This document shows, piece by piece, positions 1 through 6,645 of a stretch of DNA of 7,949 nucleotides (its first letter is position 1; each line of letters begins with the position of its first letter). The stretch covers positions 1-7,949 of the forward strand of contig VBCZ01000246.1 of assembly GCA_005889025.1 (NCBI GenBank). The letters run 5' to 3'. A program made the position numbers and the translations under genes. The notes below the pieces were generated by a model. It was given only the letters and a program-made list of their open reading frames with translations, had not been told where the DNA came from and did not search any database. This stretch comes from Betaproteobacteria bacterium. GTDB lineage: Bacteria; Pseudomonadota; Gammaproteobacteria; Burkholderiales; Casimicrobiaceae.

Positions 1-2
1 CG

Positions 3-1247
3 AATGGGCAAGCCATAACCCGTCCCCGCAAGGTTCTCTGGATCGCGGAAGCGGTCACGCTGGCCCACGTTGCCCGCCCGCTGGCGGCGCGCCGCAGCCT
101 CGACTCAGGGGGATGGACATCCGCCATCGCTTGCGATCCGCGAGCAAAAAAGCATCTCGATGCCTTCGAGGGAGAACACATTCCTCTGGCGTCGGTCGAG
201 CCGAAGCAGTTTCTCCAGGCATTGCGAGCGGGTACGCCCGTCTACGATGAAGCGACGCTCGCGCGCTACGTCGAAGCCGACCTCGAGCTGATCAGCAAGG
301 TCAAGCCGGACGTGGTGATCGGGGATTTCAGGCTGTCCCTGTCGGTGAGCGCCAGACTGGCCGGAGTCCCGTACGCGACGCTCGCGAGCGCCTGCTGGAG
401 CCCCTACTATCTTCCCGCCTCGTGGCCCGTTCCCGAGCTGCCCCTTACACATCTCCTGCCGTTGCCGATTGCACGCGCCCTCTTTCGCATTGCGCGCCCT
501 GTGGCGTTCGCGCTGCATGCCAGCCCTATGAACCGCGTCCGTCGCAAGTTCGGGTTAGCGCCGCTCGGCCACGACCTTCAGCGAATTTATACCGACGCCG
601 ATTTTGTGCTTTACGCCGACCTCCCCGAGCTTTATCCCTTGGGGGATCTGCCCTCGAATCATCGCTTCGTGGGCCCGCCGCTTTGGGAGCCGGCAGGACA
701 GATCCCGGACGGATGGGCCTCGCCGCAGAAGGACAGGCCGGCGATTTATGTTACCTTGGGAAGCTCAGGCACGGCCGCTCTCCTCCCTTCAATCGTTGCC
801 ACGCTAAGCGCCATGCCGGTCATGGCGATGGTCGCGACGGCGGCGCAGATTCAGATACCGACCTCTGCGTCGCACGTACTCGTGAGGGAGATGCTTCCCG
901 GCATCGAAGCGGCAAAGCGTTCTAAACTGGTGATCTGCAACGGAGGCGGCTTGACATGTTATCAAGCATTATCGGCAGGTATCCCCGTGATCGGAATCGC
1001 CTGTAATCTGGACCAGTTTCTCAACATGCAGGCGTTAGAGCGTGCCGGAGCAGGGTTGACCCTGCGCGCGGATCGCTTTTCCGGACCGGAGCTCGAGGCG
1101 GCGGTGAACAAGGCCTTGAACGATACGGCGCTCCGCCGGCGCGCCGGGCAAGCAAGGGAATGGTGCGAAAAGCATGCGCTGTCGAAAGGCATTCGCGCCT
1201 TTCTGGCAGAGTTCGGTGACGCGCCGCATTCCCCGAGCTCGCATTAA
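3..1247 (+). CDS. GT1-type glycosyltransferase (UDP-glycosyltransferase/MGT-like), 5' end outside the window
   Basis: The frame is open from base 3 to the TAA at 1245-1247, giving 414 visible codons. The first residues after a short leader (KVLWIAEAVTLAHVARPLA) look like the N-terminal Rossmann strand and helix of GT1 enzymes, so only a few codons are probably missing. The C-terminal half has the nucleotide-sugar site: a VTLGSSG loop (visible residues ~251-257), then NGGGLTCYQALSAG starting at 939, and an LDQFLN motif with its D at 1011. Family members transfer a sugar from a nucleotide donor to a small lipophilic or lipid acceptor, usually at the cytoplasmic face of the membrane. The usual HGG of the donor motif reads NGG here. 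The acceptor cannot be predicted. The overlapping acyltransferase downstream suggests both modify the same envelope glycan or lipid. An ATG at base 4 is out of frame and stops after four codons. Confidence 0.88.
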   Translation, partial: NGQAITRPRKVLWIAEAVTLAHVARPLAARRSLDSGGWTSAIACDPRAKKHLDAFEGEHIPLASVEPKQFLQALRAGTPVYDEATLARYVEADLELISKVKPDVVIGDFRLSLSVSARLAGVPYATLASACWSPYYLPASWPVPELPLTHLLPLPIARALFRIARPVAFALHASPMNRVRRKFGLAPLGHDLQRIYTDADFVLYADLPELYPLGDLPSNHRFVGPPLWEPAGQIPDGWASPQKDRPAIYVTLGSSGTAALLPSIVATLSAMPVMAMVATAAQIQIPTSASHVLVREMLPGIEAAKRSKLVICNGGGLTCYQALSAGIPVIGIACNLDQFLNMQALERAGAGLTLRADRFSGPELEAAVNKALNDTALRRRAGQAREWCEKHALSKGIRAFLAEFGDAPHSPSSH

Positions 1248-1962
1248 GCCGGGGCTGGCTATTCGCAAGATCCGCCTATCGCAGATATTGGTGTTCATGG
1301 TCCTGCTCGCATGCGCGGGTACGGGCGCGGTATTGACGGCCGTCGTGTTCGACCGCCTGGTGACGCTCGGCGACTTCCGTGGAGTCGTGCTGGTAGCGGT
1401 GGCGATTGTTGCCCTCTATCTTTATGCGATCCTGATTTTTCGATTGTTTCTGCGGGCATTCCCGTTGCGAGCGGGCGAGATTGCGGAAGGATCGCAACAG
1501 GAATTCGTCTATCACGTTTACGTGCTGTTCTTTTTGATGCTGTTTTATTCGATCATGCGCAGCGGTTTCATGCCGGCGCCGTTGATGCGATTGTTCTACC
1601 TCGCCATTGGCGCCAGACTGGGCGCCAACACCTATACCCAGGGGATCATTCATGACCCGCGGTTCGTCGAGATTGGCGATAATTCGGTCGTCGGGCAATA
1701 CGCGCTGCTGATACTCCACGTTATCGAAGGGCGGCGGCTCGCGCACTACCCCATCCGCATCGGACACAATGTCACCATCGGCGCGGGAGCGACCGTATTG
1801 GCGGGAGTCGTCGTCGGCGACGGCGCGATCGTCTCCACCGGCGCGGTAGTAACCAAGGAAACCCTGATCGGCGATGGCGAAATCTGGGGCGGCATCCCCG
1901 CCCGTCTGCTTGGAAGAACGAGTGGACTCCTGCCATCTCGTGAATCACCGCCCCTGACGTGA
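1174..1962 (+). CDS. Membrane-anchored hexapeptide-repeat (left-handed beta-helix) acyltransferase
   Basis: This 262-residue protein has a hydrophobic N-terminal half, with likely membrane segments at ~38-60, ~69-95 and ~111-126. A left-handed beta-helix domain follows at ~145-250. Hexapeptide rungs can be read in that domain: IGDNSVVG, IRIGHNVTIGAGATVLAGVVVGDGAIVSTGAVV, interrupted here by no gap, and the closing GGIPARLLGR typical of sugar O-acetyltransferases of the WbbJ/LacA kind. Such enzymes use acetyl- or acyl-CoA to acylate sugars. The membrane anchor points to a lipid-linked or envelope glycan. The ATG at 1174 overlaps the glycosyltransferase by 74 bases. A GTG at 1216 with a weak GCAGAG upstream is a plausible alternative and still overlaps, so the two genes are probably translated together. 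The exact substrate is unknown. Confidence 0.8.
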   Translation: MRCRKAFAPFWQSSVTRRIPRARIKPGLAIRKIRLSQILVFMVLLACAGTGAVLTAVVFDRLVTLGDFRGVVLVAVAIVALYLYAILIFRLFLRAFPLRAGEIAEGSQQEFVYHVYVLFFLMLFYSIMRSGFMPAPLMRLFYLAIGARLGANTYTQGIIHDPRFVEIGDNSVVGQYALLILHVIEGRRLAHYPIRIGHNVTIGAGATVLAGVVVGDGAIVSTGAVVTKETLIGDGEIWGGIPARLLGRTSGLLPSRESPPLT

Positions 1963-1975
1963 CAGTAATCCACGA

Positions 1976-2004
1976 TTGAGCAATAGAATGAATAAGCGTT
2001 AAAT
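1976..2004 (+). promoter_or_regulatory. Possible sigma-70-type promoter for the TPR gene
   Basis: TTGAGC (1976-1981) and TTAAAT (1999-2004) are separated by 17 bases and each matches four of six consensus positions. The site lies in the 95-base gap before the TPR gene, which is locally AT-rich. It is a weak match found by eye. Read-through from the upstream pair of genes is equally possible. Confidence 0.3.
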
Positions 2005-2043
2005 GTCAGCCACCCACGGATTCAAGTAACGATTTGTCACCAT

Positions 2044-2050
2044 AAGGAGA
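2044..2050 (+). promoter_or_regulatory. Strong ribosome binding site setting the TPR gene start
   Basis: AAGGAGA sits 7 bases before the ATG at 2058. It favours that ATG over the in-frame TTG at 2052, which is too close, and over the ATG at 2106. Confidence 0.8.
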
Positions 2051-2057
2051 GTTGTTC

Positions 2058-3671
2058 ATGACCGATCCACGATCGGACGATGGCGTTCGGGCACTGCCGA
2101 CTGTCATGGGACTCGCGCTTGCGCTCACCGTCGCCCTCTGCTGGCCGATGCATGACGCAGGCGCCATCGTTATAGAAACCGTTCCCCGCAAGCCGCCGGA
2201 CGAGCAGCTTCAGGCTGCGGGAACGCAGGTCATTAGCGACCTGGCCAAGATGGATTTCGACAGGGCGCTGGAATCGGCAAACAAGATGATCCAGCAGAAC
2301 CCGGGCGAGCCGGCGGCGTACAACCTTCAAGGCGGAGCCTACCTCGGCAAGAAGGACTACATACGTGCGCGCAAGAGCTTCGAGAAGGCGCTGAGCCTGG
2401 ATTCGGACAACAGTGAAGCGCTCCTCTATCTGGCGCAACTCGACGTCGCGCAAAATGCACTCGCCAGCGCGCAAAAGCGCTATCAGGGGATGCTGGCAAA
2501 AGACCCGAAAAATATCGACGCCATGGTGGGCATGGCTCGGATGGAGGGCCGCGCGAAAAACGAGAAATCAGAGCTCGCCTGGCTCGAGAAAGCCAAGGCG
2601 GCTCACCCGAACGCGGCGGCGCCGCGGGTGTTCCTCGGCGATTATTATCTGCGGACGAACAATAGACCGAAAGCACTTGCGGAGCTGACCGACGCAGTGC
2701 AACTCGATGGCGAAAACCCGGACGCTCTCGACGCCCTCGGGCAGGCCCAGCTTCTCGACGGACAGAAGTCGCAGGCGGTGCTGACTTATCAGAAGCTCGC
2801 CGCAGTGCGCCCGCAATCACCCGTGGCTCACTATCGCCTGGCGAGCGCAAAGATCAATGCGGGAGATCTTCCCGGCGCCGAGGAGAGCCTGCGGCGCGCC
2901 CTGCAGATCAACCCGGACTACCTCGAGGTGGCTTTTGTTCTGGCCGCTCTGGAAGTCCGGCTTGGCCGGCACGAGGAAGCACTCAAGGTAGCGAAACAGA
3001 TCGAGACTGCGATGCCCAAGTCACCGGCGGGATACGTCCTGGAGGGGGACGTCCTCAACGCGCAGGAGCGCTACGCCGATGCAGTGAAGGCCTACGAACG
3101 GGCATACGACATTCAGCAGACGGGCCCCCTTGCCATCAAGCTGCATGCGGCAAAAATGAAGGCAGGCGTCACCAATGAGGCGGACACGACATTGCAGAAG
3201 TGGCTGAGGATCAATCCGAATGATATTGGAGGCCGCCTGTATCTGGCCGACGAGAACGCGCGCGCGGGCCGGAACAAGCTGGCGATCGAGCAATACCAGA
3301 TGATTCTAAAGAGCGATCCCAAGAACGTGCTCGCCCTCAACAACCTCGCCAACCTTTATCAAGCCGAAAAAGACGCTCGCGCGCGCGATGTCGCCGAGCA
3401 AGCTTACAAGCTCATGCCGAGCTCACCGATGATCGCGGATACCCTGGGCTGGATTCTGGTGGAGGAGGGAAAGACGGCGCGCGGCCTCCAGCTCTTGCAG
3501 GAGGCGGCGGCAAAGGATCCGCAGAACCCCGAGTTGCGATACCACGTGGCGGCGGCGCTTGCCCGGTCCGGCGACAAGGCGAAAGCCCGCAAGGAGCTCG
3601 AGACCTTGCTTGCCGGCGATCAGAAGTTTCCGCAACGCGAGGCGGCCCAGACGCTGCTGAAGCAACTGTAG
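2058..3671 (+). CDS. Secreted TPR-repeat protein, PrsT-like (PEP-CTERM system), short form
   Basis: The product is 537 residues from the ATG at 2058, chosen by its AAGGAGA site. Residues ~17-36 form a hydrophobic signal-peptide core ending DAGA, so periplasmic export is likely. The rest is about 14 consecutive 34-residue TPR units (roughly residues 45-525), with the usual pattern of A/Y/L positions and P-x-N/D turns. The C-terminal units (LNNLANLYQ, then DTLGWILVEEGKTARGLQLL, then RYHVAAALARSGDKAKARKEL) strongly recall the end of PrsT, the TPR protein of exosortase/PEP-CTERM gene clusters. PrsT as remembered is about 900 residues and a lipoprotein. This one is much shorter, and its only signal-region cysteine (VALC) is a poor lipobox. 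TPR arrays bind protein partners, so a scaffold for envelope polysaccharide or protein export is inferred. A PEP-CTERM gene lies immediately downstream in convergent orientation. Confidence 0.82.
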   Translation: MTDPRSDDGVRALPTVMGLALALTVALCWPMHDAGAIVIETVPRKPPDEQLQAAGTQVISDLAKMDFDRALESANKMIQQNPGEPAAYNLQGGAYLGKKDYIRARKSFEKALSLDSDNSEALLYLAQLDVAQNALASAQKRYQGMLAKDPKNIDAMVGMARMEGRAKNEKSELAWLEKAKAAHPNAAAPRVFLGDYYLRTNNRPKALAELTDAVQLDGENPDALDALGQAQLLDGQKSQAVLTYQKLAAVRPQSPVAHYRLASAKINAGDLPGAEESLRRALQINPDYLEVAFVLAALEVRLGRHEEALKVAKQIETAMPKSPAGYVLEGDVLNAQERYADAVKAYERAYDIQQTGPLAIKLHAAKMKAGVTNEADTTLQKWLRINPNDIGGRLYLADENARAGRNKLAIEQYQMILKSDPKNVLALNNLANLYQAEKDARARDVAEQAYKLMPSSPMIADTLGWILVEEGKTARGLQLLQEAAAKDPQNPELRYHVAAALARSGDKAKARKELETLLAGDQKFPQREAAQTLLKQL

Positions 3672-4072
3672 GGTTTGCGACTGACCGTCTAAATAATCTG
3701 CGCGCCCCTTGCGCCGTCGTCCCGGCCCTTCGACAGCGCTCAGAGCCTGCCCTGAGCCTGACAATAACGGCTGAACTGCGGCCGGGGGTTGCGGCTTCTA
3801 TCCATTACCGCAAGTTCAAGTTGGATCCCGGGTCGTCGCTCCGCTCGCCCGGGATGACGTCCTTACGCTCGACGAAGGGCTGAACTGCGGCTGCGACCCA
3901 AGGTTGTCGCTTCTCTATCCCATTACCGCAAGTTCAACTTGGATCCCGGGTCGTCGCTCCGCTCGCCCGGGATGACGTCCTCAAGCTTGGCGAAAGGATG
4001 ACCGATCGCGGTTTGCGCAATTCGAGCCATGCGCTTCCCGGACCGTCGGGCGTCCCGCAGCGGCGCGCAGGT
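3672..4072. other. Repeat-bearing intergenic region between convergent genes
   Basis: No convincing gene lies in these ~400 bases. After the TPR stop comes a short unit with inverted arms GCTCAG (3738-3743) and CTGAGC (3752-3757), of the TTCGACAG...CCTGAGC type often scattered in proteobacterial genomes. Two tandem hairpin repeats follow (3769-3994). The open frames across it are short and look like chance. Confidence 0.6.
3769..3994. repeat. Two tandem copies of a ~110-118 base hairpin-bearing intergenic repeat
   Basis: Unit 1 spans about 3769-3876 and unit 2 about 3878-3994. Both begin GGCTGAACTGCGG, share ATTACCGCAAGTTCAA, and contain an identical ~43-base block (3821-3863 and 3939-3981). 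In each block ATCCCGGG and CCCGGGAT form an 8-base stem around a 15-base loop (stems 3825-3832/3848-3855 and 3943-3950/3966-3973). The blocks end GGGATGACG. Unit 2 carries about 9 extra bases in its left half. The GGAT-CCCG...CGGG-ATGACG layout is that of dispersed REP-like proteobacterial repeats. Confidence 0.85.
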
Positions 4073-4103
4073 AAAAAAAAGCGCAGCCGAAGCTGCGCTT
4101 TTT
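4073..4103. terminator. Bidirectional rho-independent terminator with UUCG tetraloop
   Basis: A7-base perfect stem, GCGCAGC (4081-4087) and GCTGCGC (4092-4098), is flanked by eight A on the left and five T on the right. On the - strand the loop is TTCG closed by C-G, the very stable cUUCGg form, followed by eight T. It begins 14 bases after the PEP-CTERM stop codon. On the + strand it has a five-T tail and can end transcripts from the TPR gene. Confidence 0.93.
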
Positions 4104-4117
4104 GGAAGGCAAGGCTT

Positions 4118-5146
4118 TTAGATGAGCTTCTTGCGGCGAATCGAGGCAAACAAGCCCATGATGCCGATGCCCATCAGAGCCAGCGTGCCCGGTTCCGGCA
4201 GAGGCGCGCGCGCCAAGCTCGTCGACTTCACCTCGTTCAGGGTCAAGGTGTACGTGCCCGCGGTGAGACCGGTGATGTGTATGCCGAAGGCGGTCTCATT
4301 GAGGGCATTCGGATCCCAGCTGACCCTGTCGAACGTGTTGGTCGTGACGCCCGTGTTGACGTTCAGGGGCTGGGTGTCGGCAGTCTCGGTGCAGACCAGG
4401 CCGCCGGCAGCCACGCAGTCGTTGGCAACGGTGCCTCGCGGGGCCCAGTTTATGAACCCGGCTCCGCCGCTGGTCTGGGCCAGGGTAAAGGACGCATTCA
4501 GGTTCGCCTGCGCGCTGAAGGTTCCGGTCTCACCGCTGGCGAACGACTCCACGTCGGGGTCCGCCAGGAACGAGAGGTCCAGAGTCGCCGGGCCTCCGCC
4601 GATCGTAAACGTGAACGTCAATCCCGTGATCGACTGGATTTGCGATGAACTTTGGGCGTTCACGGCGGAATTCAAAAGCGCTTCGGCAATGTTGTGGGTG
4701 GAGGTCGGCTGCCCGAGTTGCACCAGCTCCGCGGTGTTGATCACGCTGTCGGAATTGGCAAAGTTCCCCGTAAACCCGTTAGCCACGCCGATGAATGTGA
4801 ATTCGCCGCCGGTCGTCTGGTTGTTTACGCGATTCACGGTCGAGCCGGGTGCGTTGGCCGGCAGGGCATCGAGCGTCGGAGTGCCGGCGCTGCAAGTGTT
4901 GCTGCCGATCGTGCCGCCGCAGGTGGCGGTCTGGATGGCCGAAGCCCCATTCAGCGTCGCCGTATTGGTGAGATTGAAGTCGAATCTGTTGACGGCCGTG
5001 GTGACGCCCGTCCCCGTGATCGCGATTCTCAGCTGATCGACCGACAGTCCCGACCCCGCATACACAAATGCATTCGCCTGACCGCTAATGCCCATCGCCA
5101 GGGTCGCGGCTACGGCTGCTGCCAGGGTGGTTTGTTTGAAATTCAT
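4118..5146 (-). CDS. PEP-CTERM surface protein (exosortase substrate), EDSAP-1-like
   Basis: The product is 342 residues from the ATG at 5146, which has GAGGAG 6 bases upstream. Residues 1-26 are a signal peptide (MNFKQTT, a hydrophobic core, then SGQANA before FVYAGSG). The body is rich in T, N, S, G and A with alternating hydrophobics, suggesting a beta-rich secreted domain. Two cysteine pairs (TCGGTIGSNTC and DCVAAGGLVC) could form disulfides. The C-terminus is a full sorting signal: LPEPGTLALMG, a short membrane segment, then RRKK. Exosortase (EpsH/XrtA class) is known to recognise PEP-CTERM signals and process them at the membrane. The body resembles, from memory, the exosortase-dependent EDSAP-1 family; that assignment is tentative, the PEP-CTERM call is firm. 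It is a single-gene unit with its own sigma-54-type promoter and terminator. Longer starts (5179, 5152) are less likely: 5152 directly abuts the ribosome site. Confidence 0.93.
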   Translation of the reverse strand: MNFKQTTLAAAVAATLAMGISGQANAFVYAGSGLSVDQLRIAITGTGVTTAVNRFDFNLTNTATLNGASAIQTATCGGTIGSNTCSAGTPTLDALPANAPGSTVNRVNNQTTGGEFTFIGVANGFTGNFANSDSVINTAELVQLGQPTSTHNIAEALLNSAVNAQSSSQIQSITGLTFTFTIGGGPATLDLSFLADPDVESFASGETGTFSAQANLNASFTLAQTSGGAGFINWAPRGTVANDCVAAGGLVCTETADTQPLNVNTGVTTNTFDRVSWDPNALNETAFGIHITGLTAGTYTLTLNEVKSTSLARAPLPEPGTLALMGIGIMGLFASIRRKKLI

Positions 5147-5152
5147 TCTCAT

Positions 5153-5158
5153 CTCCTC
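5153..5158 (-). promoter_or_regulatory. Ribosome binding site fixing the PEP-CTERM gene start
   Basis: GAGGAG on the - strand lies 6 bases before the ATG at 5146 and directly touches the ATG at 5152, so the 5146 start, which also leaves a standard signal peptide, is preferred. Confidence 0.75.
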
Positions 5159-5217
5159 ATCTCCATCACAGATTGACAATTCCGAATGGCGGTACCGTTC
5201 GGGTTCGCGGATATCTA

Positions 5218-5233
5218 AGCAAGGAACCGGCCA
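5218..5233 (-). promoter_or_regulatory. Sigma-54 (RpoN) promoter for the PEP-CTERM gene
   Basis: On the - strand the sequence reads TGGCCGGTTCCTTGCT, close to the RpoN consensus TGGCAC-N5-TTGCW. The key GG (5232-5231) and GC (5220-5219) are exactly 10 bases apart. Transcription would start near 5207, leaving a ~60-base leader. PEP-CTERM systems often include the PrsK/PrsR pair, in which PrsR is a sigma-54-dependent regulator, so the site makes biological sense. Confidence 0.82.
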
Positions 5234-5252
5234 ACTTACAAATTAGTCAATC

Positions 5253-5265
5253 GATCAATTAGTTA
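5253..5265. promoter_or_regulatory. Possible IHF site upstream of the sigma-54 promoter
   Basis: GATCAATTAGTTA matches the IHF core WATCAA-N4-TTR at every fixed position except the first. It lies about 20 bases upstream of the -24 element in an AT-rich patch that also has two ACTAATT direct repeats 16 bases apart on the - strand. IHF commonly bends DNA between enhancer and sigma-54 promoter. The match is by eye only. Confidence 0.4.
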
Positions 5266-5490
5266 GGCGAAATGAGGTTTTCGAGGTCACTCCGGCCACC
5301 CCTCGATCGTAAAGCCATCCGACACAGCCGGGGGGGCCGGCACCTTGAAAGCCGGGCTCGGCGAAGCCGGGTCCCGGGAATGCGCGTTCTTCCCACGCCT
5401 CTGCGCGGCCGAAACCCTTTAACATCAAGCGCCGAGAGCCCATGGCTGATCCCTCCCCAAAGTCGCCGGGTCGATGGAGCCTGCGTCCGT
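5266..5490. other. Upstream intergenic stretch without a recognised gene
   Basis: GC-rich sequence between the IHF-like site and the CTGTC/GACAG array. It holds small GC-rich inverted segments (for example around 5358-5385) but no coding frame with recognisable protein character. Together with the neighbouring sites, the gap between the PEP-CTERM start and the nitroreductase remnant is about 500 bases. Confidence 0.5.
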
Positions 5491-5530
5491 CTGTCAATTT
5501 AGGCGACAGATTTGGTAGGCGACAGACTGT
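5491..5530. promoter_or_regulatory. CTGTC/GACAG half-site array, candidate upstream activator sites
   Basis: CTGTC AATTTAGGC GACAG (5491-5509) is a perfect inverted repeat with a 9-base spacer. TAGGCGACAGA occurs twice (5500-5510 and 5516-5526), 16 bases apart, and the last copy runs into ACAGACTGT, another palindrome. The array lies ~285-325 bases upstream of the predicted sigma-54 start, a position compatible with an enhancer. Assignment to PrsR is inference. Confidence 0.4.
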
Positions 5531-5655
5531 AATGGCCACCCGGGCGGACGTTTGCGATGCATCAAGAGCACCGCGGTTTGCCACGGGACCCGGCCGATGT
5601 TCCAAGGTTTGGAGCCCCATCCGATGCCGGATTCCTGCCATGTCCCATGCCGCCC

Positions 5656-6637
5656 TCAAGAGGTCAGGAGCTGCTGCAGGGGCATGCGCAGCGATCGGGC
5701 ACGTGCCGGTCGTCCGCCGCCAAGGCGTCCCAGCCAGACGCCGCGCCGGAGCGTGTCGTCCCCCACGATTCCCGCCAAACGCCCCGCCACCCCGGCAGCG
5801 GTGCGCGAAGCGCTGCGGTTTTGGGTGAAGGCTCTGCCATCCTGTACATACCGCGCGAAGATGAGCGGGGTCATCTCGGGCTGGTGTTGCAGTCCGAGGT
5901 GCGTGGCCGTGAGCCAGAAGCGCTGAACGGCAACGCCGGCCTTCGTATAATCATCGACGCCCCTGGGCTCGGTTGCCGCGACGATCAGCACGTGGGCGCC
6001 GCAGGCCATCGCCGGCAGGAGGTCGAGCTGTAGGCGCGGCATGAGGGTGCCGGCGAGGAAGGTGTTCAAGAACCAGACCCGGCGCCAGTCCCGCATGGCC
6101 CATTCCATGACACGCGTCATCAGGGGATCGAGTCCGATGGCCCAGCCGGATCCGGGCGCTGGTGAACAGCAGACGCGCCATGGACCAGCGCTTTCCCCCT
6201 TCGAGCCATACCGCCGTATAGCCCGCCGGCAGGCTCGCCTCCAGCTCCGCCTTTTCTTCGGGGCGGATCGGTCGCGTCTGCATCGCCCGGCGTTGCACGC
6301 ATCTCACGATAATTGCCGGAATCAACGCGCTCGGCACGACCGAAGCGTCGGCCTCGAGCGTGACATCGAAAAGCGGACGCGACTCCGGCGCATCGGCCCG
6401 CCGAGCGACGCGCACCCTCAGGCCATGTCCGGTCGCCGCGATGCGCAGTGTCTCCAGCATCGCGCCGACGGCGAGCTGGCTCGACCGGCCATCGAGGTCG
6501 TACACGCAGTGCTCACGGGTATCGAACCCGTGCACGATGACATGGTCGGCAGCGGCGATTTCAAACCGCCACGGCTGCGTGTTGTCTCCGCTCGGCGCCC
6601 ATCGCGCGAGGTCGAGGATCTGTTCGATTACCGGCAT
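5656..6637 (-). pseudogene. Broken nitroreductase-like gene (deletion plus frame change)
   Basis: The N-terminal part begins at the ATG at 6637, 8 bases after the ThiF stop. It reads MPVIEQILDLARWAPSGDN followed by TQPWRFE, the classic FMN-binding start of nitroreductases with R, S, N and the QPW motif, and it runs to ARIRL at about 6143. After one extra base the protein continues in another frame from 6141: AIGLDPLMTRVMEW, later GVAVQRFWLTATHLGL and PEMTPLIFARYV, ending at TGA 5656-5658. These are clearly the two parts of one domain. From memory of homologs, about 28-30 residues (an IPEAYEVH...DQ segment) should join them, so a deletion of some 80-90 bases is inferred. Staying in the first frame gives an Arg/Pro-rich nonsense tail to 5951. 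A start at 6721 is open but lies inside the ThiF gene. Intact relatives form the C-terminal part of ThiF-nitroreductase fusions. Confidence 0.8.
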
Positions 6638-6645
6638 GGCGCGGG

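Noticed and set aside
3769..3994. CRISPR-like array
   Set aside because: Only two units, each over 100 bases and palindromic inside, without uniform short repeats and unique spacers.
4122..5036. 304-codon open frame on the + strand opposite the PEP-CTERM gene
   Set aside because: It lies wholly antisense to a gene with signal peptide, sorting signal, ribosome site, promoter and terminator, and its own product shows no family features.
5255..5659. 134-codon - strand frame touching the end of the nitroreductase remnant
   Set aside because: TTG start, low-complexity Arg/Gly/Pro-rich product with no recognisable domain, and it would run across the sigma-54 upstream region and IHF-like site.
5951..6142. 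C-terminal tail of the first nitroreductase frame
   Set aside because: Arg/Pro/His-rich nonsense typical of out-of-frame reading; the true continuation is in the other frame from 6141.
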